5,604 nucleotides of DNA, taken from an uncultured Clostridia bacterium (GTDB taxonomy: Bacteria > Bacillota > Clostridia > Christensenellales > UBA1242). Every line of letters starts with the position of its first letter. The first letter of the stretch is position 1. The position numbers and the translations under genes were made by a program. The notes below the pieces were generated by a model. The model saw only the letters and a program-made list of their open reading frames with translations. It searched no databases and was not told the origin of the DNA. This document shows, in pieces, positions 1 to 5,403 of the stretch. The stretch covers positions 1 to 5,604 of the forward strand of contig CAMLUY010000070.1 of the NCBI GenBank assembly GCA_946487985.1, read 5' to 3'.

Positions 1-705
1 TTTTTGCATTTCTTTTTCTTTTTGCTTGCGCTCCTGCCTTGCGACCATCTTCTCGCCAAACTTTGACACATATACAATGGCAAAGACTGCAAACATGATA
101 TCAAACGATGCGAATATATCCAAGATAAAATGTTGTCGGATAAGAACTGTTGAAAGCACAATCATTACAGCAATAGCAGATGCAAAAATTCTGAAAAAGA
201 TGTTCATGCGCTTGCCGGTGAAGCATGCGATCAAAATGGAAAAAGCCATAAAGCAGTGCTGCGATGGAAAGCAGTTGATTGGGTTTGTCGAGCCCCATGT
301 CCAAACAACAAGCTTATCTGTAAAGGTTACTGGTGTAAAATCAGGCTTGGTGAACTCGGTCTGCCAAAAGAAATAGATTACGCCTGAAATGGCAAAGCTT
401 ATGCACAAAGTCAGAAAAATATTGTAGAGCGATTTTTTGTCCTTGTATGCCAAATAGAAATATGTAACAAGCCCCAGCGGAAATGTAAGATAGTAAAAGT
501 ACACGAACCAGCTTACAAGCGGCACCTCTTTGTCAAGCGGTATTTCAGGATAGTTTGTGCCCTTTCGATCAAGCCACTCGTACAGCAGCTGATTGCCAAA
601 ATATGACACCATCAGAACGCCTACAAAAATAAGAAATGGTATGATTGCATATTTGATTTCTTTGAAAAAATGCCATTTTTCTCTTTCTTTTTTGATATTT
701 TTCAT
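1..705 (-). CDS. PAP2-superfamily membrane phosphatase, 3' end cut by window edge
   Basis: The reading frame opens with ATG at 705-703 and is still open at base 1, giving 235 residues without a stop. An AAAAGGG ribosome binding site lies 6 nt upstream of the ATG. The protein looks like a six-helix integral membrane protein, with hydrophobic stretches near residues 18-35, 64-87, 96-113, 150-163, 168-188 and 193-214. Two PAP2 signature blocks are clear: C145-F-P-S-Q-H150, matching the PSxH block, and S185-T-V-L-I-R-Q-H192-F-I-L-D196, matching the SxxxxxxHxxxD block with the nucleophilic His. The classical first block, KxxxxxxRP, is not visible. That pattern resembles the Aur1/inositolphosphotransferase-like branch rather than PgpB-type enzymes. 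Family members remove phosphate from, or transfer it between, lipid phosphates at the membrane; the substrate here is unknown. The charged C-terminal tail (KFGEKMVARQERKQKEKE) suggests the protein ends soon after the edge. It lies 59 bases after the metallopeptidase-like gene on the same strand. Confidence 0.85.
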   Translation of the reverse strand, partial: MKNIKKEREKWHFFKEIKYAIIPFLIFVGVLMVSYFGNQLLYEWLDRKGTNYPEIPLDKEVPLVSWFVYFYYLTFPLGLVTYFYLAYKDKKSLYNIFLTLCISFAISGVIYFFWQTEFTKPDFTPVTFTDKLVVWTWGSTNPINCFPSQHCFMAFSILIACFTGKRMNIFFRIFASAIAVMIVLSTVLIRQHFILDIFASFDIMFAVFAIVYVSKFGEKMVARQERKQKEKEMQK

Positions 706-764
706 ATTTTTCCCTTTTGTATTTTTATTTTTTAACCTTTTTGGCGAGAGCTTTGAAGCGCAGA

Positions 765-1865
765 TTATTCAAGCTCGGCTTTTTTGATGCCCTTATACTC
801 TTGCATAAACTCCACTTCCTCTCTTGGCGCGCGGGCGGCGCTTGGTAAAAGGCTTTCAAAATTGATGAAGTCGTGCCCAAATTCGCGATACAAAAGTCGC
901 GATTCAAGAAGGCGATATGCGTCTACTTTCAGCTGATAGAACGCATACTCCTTTGCTTCTGGTCGAATTTTCAGCATGGACAAGCAGTCTTTGCAATGTT
1001 TCAATTCTTGTTTCGGAAAGGTGATGTCGGCATAGATCTTGTCGGATAACTCTTTTGCCAAGGTTTCTTTCTGCTCTGAGAGTATTTTGAACTCGGTCGG
1101 ACGTTTTGTACAGCGCAAAAAGGCGTCCATTTTAAGATTGTAATTAAGCATTGCCTTGTGAAAATCGTCAGGGTTGATGTCGTACATTTTTAAAAATGAA
1201 AAGCAGGATTTTTGCAAGTCGTCGACAAACTGTTTAAGTTTGGGGTCAGACGGCTGGCCTAGCTCTAAAAAAGAGTTCTTGATTCTGAGCAGCGCTTGAA
1301 AAACCGATGAGGTATCAGCTTTTGATGCACTGATTTCGCTTTTGTAAAAATCGCGGTGGCTTTGGTATTTGTTCGCAAATGGATATTTCTTAAATGTCTG
1401 AAAGCAGTAATTTCTTGCATCAACTTCGCTTGGGTTGGTGTGATAGCCTATTGTCAATGACACCGCTGGGATTGATGTTTTCAATTTTGCAATTTGTTTG
1501 AGATAGCCAGTGACCTTGCTGCTTGCAACAGCTTGTGCGTGGTGCCTTGATTCATGAAGCACAGCGGTTGCCAGAAGAAAAGGATAGAATGAATTTTTGG
1601 TGATTCGGCAAAGGTCGAATTTATCAATAAGCCTCATATTTATGCCAGAACTAAGATTTTGTGGATAAAATATTGAATAGTCGGGCTTTCTCATCAGCAA
1701 AATTTCAAGCGGTTTGATTTCGCCGCGCACGCCGTTTTGCCTGCATGACGCTCGGTACAGGGCGTTCAGATAATCGAACAGGTCGGCCTTGCTGCGAACT
1801 CTGTTGTAAAAACGTTCATCAATAACACTGATAAGTTGATTGAATGACAGGCTATCGAATTTCAT
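765..1865 (-). CDS. Uncharacterised protein with HExxH...E motif, possible zinc metallopeptidase
   Basis: I do not recognise this 366-residue protein as a named family. The start is well supported: AAAGGAGG (1871-1878) sits 5 nt before the ATG at 1865-1863; the stop is TAA. A hydrophobic helix, FLLATAVLHESRHHAQAV, carries H104-E105-S-R-H108, a textbook HExxH zinc site. About 39 residues on, N144-P-S-E147-V-D-A-R resembles the Glu-bearing helix that supplies the third ligand in gluzincins, so H104, H108 and E147 could bind zinc, with E105 as the general base. The second half is charged and probably helical. It has a C291-x-x-C294 pair and a later helix, EAKEYAFYQLKVDAYRLLESR, that echoes the ExDA pattern. 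There is no signal peptide or membrane segment, so it is probably cytosolic. It has its own promoter and leader, and probably shares a transcript with the PAP2 gene downstream. The gene is real; the peptidase activity is inference from motifs alone. Confidence 0.85.
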   Translation of the reverse strand: MKFDSLSFNQLISVIDERFYNRVRSKADLFDYLNALYRASCRQNGVRGEIKPLEILLMRKPDYSIFYPQNLSSGINMRLIDKFDLCRITKNSFYPFLLATAVLHESRHHAQAVASSKVTGYLKQIAKLKTSIPAVSLTIGYHTNPSEVDARNYCFQTFKKYPFANKYQSHRDFYKSEISASKADTSSVFQALLRIKNSFLELGQPSDPKLKQFVDDLQKSCFSFLKMYDINPDDFHKAMLNYNLKMDAFLRCTKRPTEFKILSEQKETLAKELSDKIYADITFPKQELKHCKDCLSMLKIRPEAKEYAFYQLKVDAYRLLESRLLYREFGHDFINFESLLPSAARAPREEVEFMQEYKGIKKAELE

Positions 1866-1870
1866 CAGCC

Positions 1871-1923
1871 CCTCCTTTTGTAAAAGTTCATATCTTTTGC
1901 AATCGCCAAAAGGCTGGCAAAAG
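1871..1923 (-). promoter_or_regulatory. Structured leader and Shine-Dalgarno of the HExxH gene
   Basis: Between the promoter and the ATG lies about 115 nt of untranslated leader. On the minus strand it holds CTTTTGC (1923-1917) and its exact complement GCAAAAG (1900-1894). They enclose a second small stem, GCC/GGC, with a TTTT loop (1914-1912 and 1907-1905). Further on come CTTTTA (1886-1881) and CAAAAGGAGG (1880-1871), the latter holding the Shine-Dalgarno sequence. CTTTTG can pair either with the CAAAAG of the hairpin or with the CAAAAG that overlaps the ribosome binding site. The repeats are seen directly; a switching role is a guess, because each element is short and rich in A and T. Confidence 0.35.
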
Positions 1924-1987
1924 CATAGAATATACTATATTTTATCGCGCTCACAGCCTGATACAGACGCTTGTGACCAATAATAGC

Positions 1988-2016
1988 ATTATATCATTTC
2001 TCAGACAGTTTTTCAA
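1988..2016 (-). promoter_or_regulatory. Sigma-A type promoter with extended -10 for the HExxH/PAP2 unit
   Basis: Read on the minus strand, TTGAAA (2016-2011) is followed by a 17-nt spacer and TATAAT (1993-1988), with TG in the extended -10 position (TGATATAAT). This is 11 of 12 consensus bases plus the extension. Transcription should begin near 1981, giving a leader of about 115 nt before the ATG at 1865. No comparable promoter is visible in the 59-base gap before the PAP2 gene, so this one probably serves both genes. Confidence 0.75.
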
Positions 2017-2035
2017 GAGGCAGACGCTATAAATT

Positions 2036-2043
2036 TGTATAAT
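2036..2043 (+). promoter_or_regulatory. Possible -10 element for the HAD nucleotidase gene
   Basis: TGTATAAT at 2036-2043 contains a perfect TATAAT on the plus strand, about 78 bases upstream of the nucleotidase ATG. No convincing -35 hexamer lies 16-18 bases upstream; TTTCAA at 2011-2016 is at a spacing of 21. A second, weaker option is TATTAT at 2071-2076. This gene must have its own promoter because its left neighbour is divergent, but the exact position is uncertain. Confidence 0.35.
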
Positions 2044-2120
2044 TTTTGTGTTTCGGCTGTAAAAATTTGCTATTATTAAATAAAAAATAGATATTCAAAA
2101 GAGTTTTTAAAGGAGAGCAC

Positions 2121-2768
2121 ATGATGCGCATCGGAATCGACCTTGACAATACCATATTTTCCTGCAATTCACTTGTGTACAAGTTTGTCACCGCATTGCA
2201 AAGCCGCACCAGCAGCAGTCCATTATCTTACAAAGAAGTTGGCAGCAAAGCCCCTCGTGATGTGCACCCCTTTTTGAAAAAAGCCTTCAAATTTCTCAAT
2301 CCTGCCGAGTATCGCCCCTTTCCTTTTGCCGTTGATGTAATCAACAAACTGCACGAGCGCGGTGCAGAGATATACTTTATTTCAAGTCGTCCTCACGTTC
2401 AGCCAATGATTTCGCTTACAACAGAATGGCTGCAAGCAAACCAAGTCAAATATGACAACCTTATTTTAGGCTGCAAAAACAAAGGCGCTTTTGCATATAC
2501 TCATCGGATAGATTTCATGATTGATGACCACGCAAAAGTATGCAGCGAAGCCCGCAAGAAAGGCGTTATTGCCATTCAGTTTCGTGGCAATCAAAAACCC
2601 TATGCTTTGTCATGCCCGCCTGAATTTGTCACGCTTTCTTCATGGAAAGATATTGAAAGATTCATTTGGCGGAATTGGGAGGGTGGCGACTTGCAAAGTA
2701 CAGACCACGAAAAAAGTTTTTTGGGTGCGATGACAGAAAAGCCATTTGAAAGTGAACTTGAAAAATAA
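2121..2768 (+). CDS. HAD-superfamily 5'-nucleotidase-like phosphatase (NT5C/YqfW type)
   Basis: This complete 215-residue protein probably hydrolyses a phosphate ester, perhaps of a nucleoside monophosphate, in the cytosol. HAD motif I is at the N-terminus, IGI-D7-L-D9-N-T-I, with D7 as nucleophile and D9 as acid/base. Motif II is FIS88-S89-R-P after the predicted strand near residue 85. A Lys at 119 or 121 (GCKNK) fits motif III, and I134-D135-D136-H fits motif IV, which binds magnesium. The insertion between motifs I and II is about the size of the small helical cap seen in NT5C-like enzymes. The last 30 residues or so (EGGDLQSTDHEKSF onward) extend beyond the HAD core and look unstructured. 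AAAGGAG (2109-2115) is 5 nt before the ATG at 2121 and 8 nt before a second ATG at 2124. Either could be used, and only the first Met would differ. The gene diverges from the HExxH gene and converges with mnmG. Substrate unknown. Confidence 0.85.
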   Translation: MMRIGIDLDNTIFSCNSLVYKFVTALQSRTSSSPLSYKEVGSKAPRDVHPFLKKAFKFLNPAEYRPFPFAVDVINKLHERGAEIYFISSRPHVQPMISLTTEWLQANQVKYDNLILGCKNKGAFAYTHRIDFMIDDHAKVCSEARKKGVIAIQFRGNQKPYALSCPPEFVTLSSWKDIERFIWRNWEGGDLQSTDHEKSFLGAMTEKPFESELEK

Positions 2769-2825
2769 AGACTTTGATTTCTTGAAATATTATGGTTTTT
2801 AAAACTTGACCAAAAAGCGGGCAAC

Positions 2826-2857
2826 AAAAAACAGCCAAGATCATACACTTGGCTGTT
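2826..2857 (-). terminator. Intrinsic terminator of mnmG
   Basis: On the minus strand, AACAGCCAAG (2857-2848) and CTTGGCTGTT (2839-2830) form a perfect 10-bp stem with an 8-nt loop, running into an unbroken T tract down to 2826. It lies 67 bases after the mnmG stop and is correctly oriented for it. On the plus strand the stem is followed by CAGGCTGTATAAAAA without a T run, so it should terminate the nucleotidase transcript poorly, if at all. Confidence 0.85.
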
Positions 2858-2940
2858 CAGGCTGTATAAAAACGTCGCGACCAAAAATTTTCAAATTTTT
2901 CTTGCTGCGTTTTGTCTACACACTCATACATTTGGCTGTT
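2841..2940. repeat. 17-bp imperfect direct repeat linking mnmG 3' end and its terminator
   Basis: On the plus strand TCATACACTTGGCTGTT (2841-2857) recurs as TCATACATTTGGCTGTT (2924-2940), 16 of 17 bases identical and offset by 83 bases. The right copy is the last five codons plus stop of mnmG; the left copy forms the ascending arm and most of the loop of the terminator. The intervening DNA (2858-2923) is non-coding. Confidence 0.8.
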
Positions 2941-4801
2941 TGCTTTTTTCATCATTAAATTTCTTTACCAGCACTGACAAAACGGCGATATCTGACGGCG
3001 AAACGCCAGAGATGCGTGATGCCTGGCCAATGCTGCGCGGCCTGATGTGTCCAAGCTTTTCAATGGCCTCCAAGCGCAAACCGTGAAATTTAGAGTAGTC
3101 AAAATCGTCAGGTATCAGCATGTTTTCATTCTTGCTGAACTTTTCAATTTCTTCGGCCTGCTGTTTGAGATAGCCTTCATATTTGACAGAAATATTGACC
3201 TCGCTTTGCACCTCAAAGCTGAAATCGTCAAATACGTGAAACTGGTCGTTGATTTTGAATATGTCAATATTGCTTCGTTTGAGCATGTCGCGCAGGCTCA
3301 TGCTTTCTTTCGGTGGAGTTTCGCCATTGTCAATGAAAAACTGCTTGATGTCGTCTGCTTTGTATTTTTGGCTCAGTCTTTTTGTCGCCTCAGAAAGCGC
3401 CTGTTTTTTGTCAAGAAAGATTTGCCACCTTTTATCGTCTACAAGCCCCACTTGTCGCCCAATCTCCGTCAAACGCAGGTCGGCATTATCCTGGCGCAGG
3501 AAAAGCCTGTACTCGGCGCGGCTTGTCATCATGCGATATGGCTCGTTCGTGCCTTTTGTGACGATATCGTCAATCAGTACACCGATGTAGCCATCGCTTC
3601 TTTTCAACACCAGCTGCTGTCTGCCTTGAAGTTCGAGCGCGGCGTTGATGCCTGCAATAATTCCTTGTGCCGCCGCCTCTTCATATCCTGACGTGCCATT
3701 GATTTGACCTGCGAAAAACAGCCCCTGATGTCCTTTAATTTCAAGCGTTGGCAAAAGCTGGGTCGGGTCAATGCAGTCATATTCGATGGCATAGCTGTCA
3801 CGCATTATTTCCGCATTTTCAAGGCCGCGCAATGAGTGAACCATCTGCTCTTGTACGTGAGCAGGCATTGAGGTTGAAAAGCCTTGGATATAGATCTCGT
3901 TTGTTGACAATGACTCGGGTTCAAGAAACAGTTGATGGCGCTCTTTGTCGGCAAATCGAACGATTTTGGTTTCAATAGACGGGCAGTATCGCGGGCCAAC
4001 GCCGGTAATCAGCCCTGAAAAAACCGGGGCTCTGTCAAGATTATCGCGAATGATTTTGTGCGTCTTTTCATTTGTGTATGTCAGATAGCATACAGCCCGA
4101 TTTTGTGGCTTGCCTTTTGTGATGAAGGAAAAATTCTGTATGTTTTCTTCACCTTTTTGAACTTCAAGGCATGAGAAATCCACGCTGCGCGCGTTTACTC
4201 GTGCAGGCGTGCCGGTTTTAAATCGCAGCAGGCTGATGCCAAGTTTTTTCAAACTATCGGACAGCTTTTGGGCATTTGAGAATCCGTTTGGCCCGCAGTC
4301 TTTTGTGTACTCGCCGATAATGATACGGCTTTTCAGATATACTCCGGTTGCAAAAATCAGCGCTCTCGCTTGATATGTCAGCCCGACAGCAGTTTTGACA
4401 AGCTTTGTGCCGTCAGGCAGCTCTTCAATTTCAACTGCTTCGCCTTGCCGCAAAAACAGGTTTTCTGTTTGTTCAAGGGTGTGTTTCATCTGGTTGTGAT
4501 ATTCAATCTTGTCAGACTGCGCTCGCAAACTTTGCACGGCTGGGCCTTTGCCGCGATTGAGCATGCGCATTTGTATGGCGGTACGGTCAGCATTGATGCC
4601 CATCTGTCCGCCAAGTGCGTCAATTTCGCATACAAGCTGCCCCTTTGCAGTCCCGCCAATAGATGGATTGCATGCCAAAAAAGCCACTGCATCCAGACTT
4701 AACGTCAAAAGCAGTGTTCTTTGCCCCATGCGTGCAGTGGCAAGCGCGGCTTCGCAGCCGGCATGACCAGCGCCGATTACAATCACATCAAATTGTTCCA
4801 T
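2924..4801 (-). CDS. mnmG: tRNA uridine-5-carboxymethylaminomethyl modification enzyme MnmG
   Basis: This complete 625-residue FAD protein works with the GTPase MnmE to install the (carboxymethyl)aminomethyl group at C5 of the wobble uridine U34 of certain tRNAs, using a folate one-carbon unit and NADH, in the cytosol. The N-terminus has the Rossmann FAD motif, VIG10-A-G12-H-A-G15-CEAA. C44-N-P-S-I-G-G and GVGPRY-C273-PSIE carry the two conserved cysteines of the family. Other hallmarks are NRGKGPAV near 82, FKTGTPAR near 194, QINGTSGYEEAAAQG in the central part and TSRAEYRL before the C-terminal helical domain. That domain ends in SGVSPSDIAVLSVLVKK. Full length with this domain separates it from the shorter, folate-dependent TrmFO. 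ATG at 4801 is chosen because the FAD motif starts at once. The frame stays open upstream to a TTG at 4837, but that TTG lies in the -35 element. No mnmE or rsmG neighbour is visible. Confidence 0.97.
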   Translation of the reverse strand: MEQFDVIVIGAGHAGCEAALATARMGQRTLLLTLSLDAVAFLACNPSIGGTAKGQLVCEIDALGGQMGINADRTAIQMRMLNRGKGPAVQSLRAQSDKIEYHNQMKHTLEQTENLFLRQGEAVEIEELPDGTKLVKTAVGLTYQARALIFATGVYLKSRIIIGEYTKDCGPNGFSNAQKLSDSLKKLGISLLRFKTGTPARVNARSVDFSCLEVQKGEENIQNFSFITKGKPQNRAVCYLTYTNEKTHKIIRDNLDRAPVFSGLITGVGPRYCPSIETKIVRFADKERHQLFLEPESLSTNEIYIQGFSTSMPAHVQEQMVHSLRGLENAEIMRDSYAIEYDCIDPTQLLPTLEIKGHQGLFFAGQINGTSGYEEAAAQGIIAGINAALELQGRQQLVLKRSDGYIGVLIDDIVTKGTNEPYRMMTSRAEYRLFLRQDNADLRLTEIGRQVGLVDDKRWQIFLDKKQALSEATKRLSQKYKADDIKQFFIDNGETPPKESMSLRDMLKRSNIDIFKINDQFHVFDDFSFEVQSEVNISVKYEGYLKQQAEEIEKFSKNENMLIPDDFDYSKFHGLRLEAIEKLGHIRPRSIGQASRISGVSPSDIAVLSVLVKKFNDEKSKQPNV

Positions 4802-4808
4802 GACACCA

Positions 4809-4837
4809 ATTATATTGCATTTTTCACAAAAAGTCAA
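4809..4837 (-). promoter_or_regulatory. mnmG promoter abutting the start codon
   Basis: Read on the minus strand, TTGACT (4837-4832), a 17-nt spacer and TATAAT (4814-4809) match 11 of 12 consensus bases. The ATG of mnmG is at 4801-4799, so a start 6-8 nt after the -10 falls at about 4803-4801, on or next to the A of the ATG. No AGGAGG-like site precedes the ATG. A GGTG at 4807-4804 could pair weakly with 16S rRNA, but only if transcription starts further upstream. Confidence 0.65.
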
Positions 4838-5093
4838 AGGTGAATTGTGCCTTTCTGAAAATTTGCTTTACATTTATTCATAGTCGATACATATTTGTGA
4901 TTTTTTAAATACAATGCCCTTGCCCCTCGCTTGATCTCACGCGGTTCTCATAGAATTCTACCCTCTTCCTTCTCTCTTACAAAAGCTAAAAAAGAATTTT
5001 TCAAAAAAAAGCGTATTTTGCTTGACAAAAAGCCGGGTGGAGCGGGCAATCCTGCGCTTTTGTTTGTCCGCGAGCCCGCTCGCGGAGCTGCAC
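4838..5093. other. Intergenic region between mnmG and the LRR fragment
   Basis: About 256 bases separate the divergent mnmG and LRR reading frames. I find no gene or RNA gene in it. The part up to about 5031 is AT-rich with A runs (4987-5010). From 5032 to 5093 the composition turns sharply GC-rich: 43 of 62 bases are G or C by hand count, against about 11 of 50 just before. TTGACA at 5022-5027 looks like a -35 box but no good -10 follows. The plus-strand frame of the LRR gene is open back to 4935, but that stretch encodes no signal peptide or recognisable domain. Confidence 0.6.
5067..5086 (+). promoter_or_regulatory. GC-rich hairpin covering the LRR gene's ribosome binding site
   Basis: TCCGCGAG (5067-5074) and CTCGCGGA (5079-5086) form a perfect 8-bp stem with a CCCG loop. 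The right arm contains the first three bases of GGAG (5084-5087), the only plausible Shine-Dalgarno sequence for the ATG at 5094, so it would be hidden in the folded RNA. A weaker bulged hairpin, AGCG-GG with CC-TG-CGCT (5041-5058), precedes it and runs into TTTTGTTTG. The pairing is visible; regulation is speculative. Confidence 0.4.
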
Positions 5094-5351
5094 ATGACTA
5101 CCATCACAATCCCTGCGGCCGTGACAAGTATAGGACAGGGGGCATTTGGAGAGACCTCCCTTACCACAGCGTACGTCGACAGTCAACCAATAGCAAGCGC
5201 AAATCCAGGGGATCTTCTTTCCTACCCGACAACATTGTATATAAAAACAGATATTATTTCATCATTGCCAAGCGAATTTTTTGATTATTACGAGCTGGAC
5301 TCATCAGGCGAGCAAGTCAGCGGCTACACAAAGTACGTACGTGTATGGTGA
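5094..5351 (+). CDS. BspA-like leucine-rich repeat (LRR_5) protein fragment, C-terminal end
   Basis: The 85-residue product starts within a typical LRR_5 unit: TTITIPAAVTSIGQGAFGE (residues 2-20) matches the I-TIP-sVtsIG-gAF-g consensus of BspA-like surface proteins. The rest, LTTAYVDSQPIAS through LYIKTDIISSL to GYTKYVRVW, looks like the capping region after the last repeat. Full family members carry a signal peptide and many repeats and act in adhesion or cell-surface binding. Here there is one repeat and no export signal, so this is either a remnant of a larger gene, a cassette for recombination with other LRR genes, or a tiny stand-alone protein. ATG 5094 is preferred because GGAG (5084-5087) lies 6 nt upstream. 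A TTG at 5022 would add 24 residues without a ribosome binding site or leader features. A clean stop and a proper terminator follow, so the 3' end is intact. Whether it is expressed is uncertain. Confidence 0.55.
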   Translation: MTTITIPAAVTSIGQGAFGETSLTTAYVDSQPIASANPGDLLSYPTTLYIKTDIISSLPSEFFDYYELDSSGEQVSGYTKYVRVW

Positions 5352-5372
5352 CAGACAAAAAATCAATCAAAG

Positions 5373-5403
5373 AAGTCTTCTTTTCAAAAGGAAGACTTTT
5401 TTT
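5373..5403 (+). terminator. Intrinsic terminator after the LRR fragment
   Basis: AAGTCTTC (5373-5380) pairs with GAAGACTT (5391-5398). The stem can continue inward with TTTT/AAAA around a one-base bulge, and a T tract runs to 5403. It begins 21 bases after the LRR stop codon. The minus strand lacks an immediate T run, so it acts on plus-strand transcripts. Confidence 0.85.

Noticed and set aside
26..376. Plus-strand open frame of 116 codons
   Set aside because: It is antisense to the PAP2 gene, whose motifs and ribosome binding site are convincing.
1844..2209. Short frames on both strands in the gap between the HExxH and HAD genes
   Set aside because: They overlap the well-defined starts, promoter and leader and have no ribosome binding sites.
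3047..3691. Long plus-strand open frame (214 codons) inside mnmG
   Set aside because: It is fully antisense to a well-supported mnmG, has no family features, and arises from the codon bias of the real gene.
4370..4766. Two plus-strand open frames opposite the mnmG 5' half
   Set aside because: They are shadows of mnmG with no ribosome binding site or recognisable protein sequence.
4802..4837. Upstream TTG start giving mnmG 12 extra residues
   Set aside because: The TTG falls inside the -35 hexamer, has no ribosome binding site at proper distance, and the family normally begins right before the FAD motif as at ATG 4801.
5022..5050. TTGACA as the LRR gene promoter
   Set aside because: The perfect -35 is followed at 17 nt only by GGCAAT, three of six consensus bases, so it is not a supportable promoter.
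4931..5284. Plus-strand frame of 117 codons overlapping the LRR fragment
   Set aside because: It is an alternative frame of the LRR region; the LRR_5 consensus is in the other frame, and this one has a low-complexity Lys-rich start.
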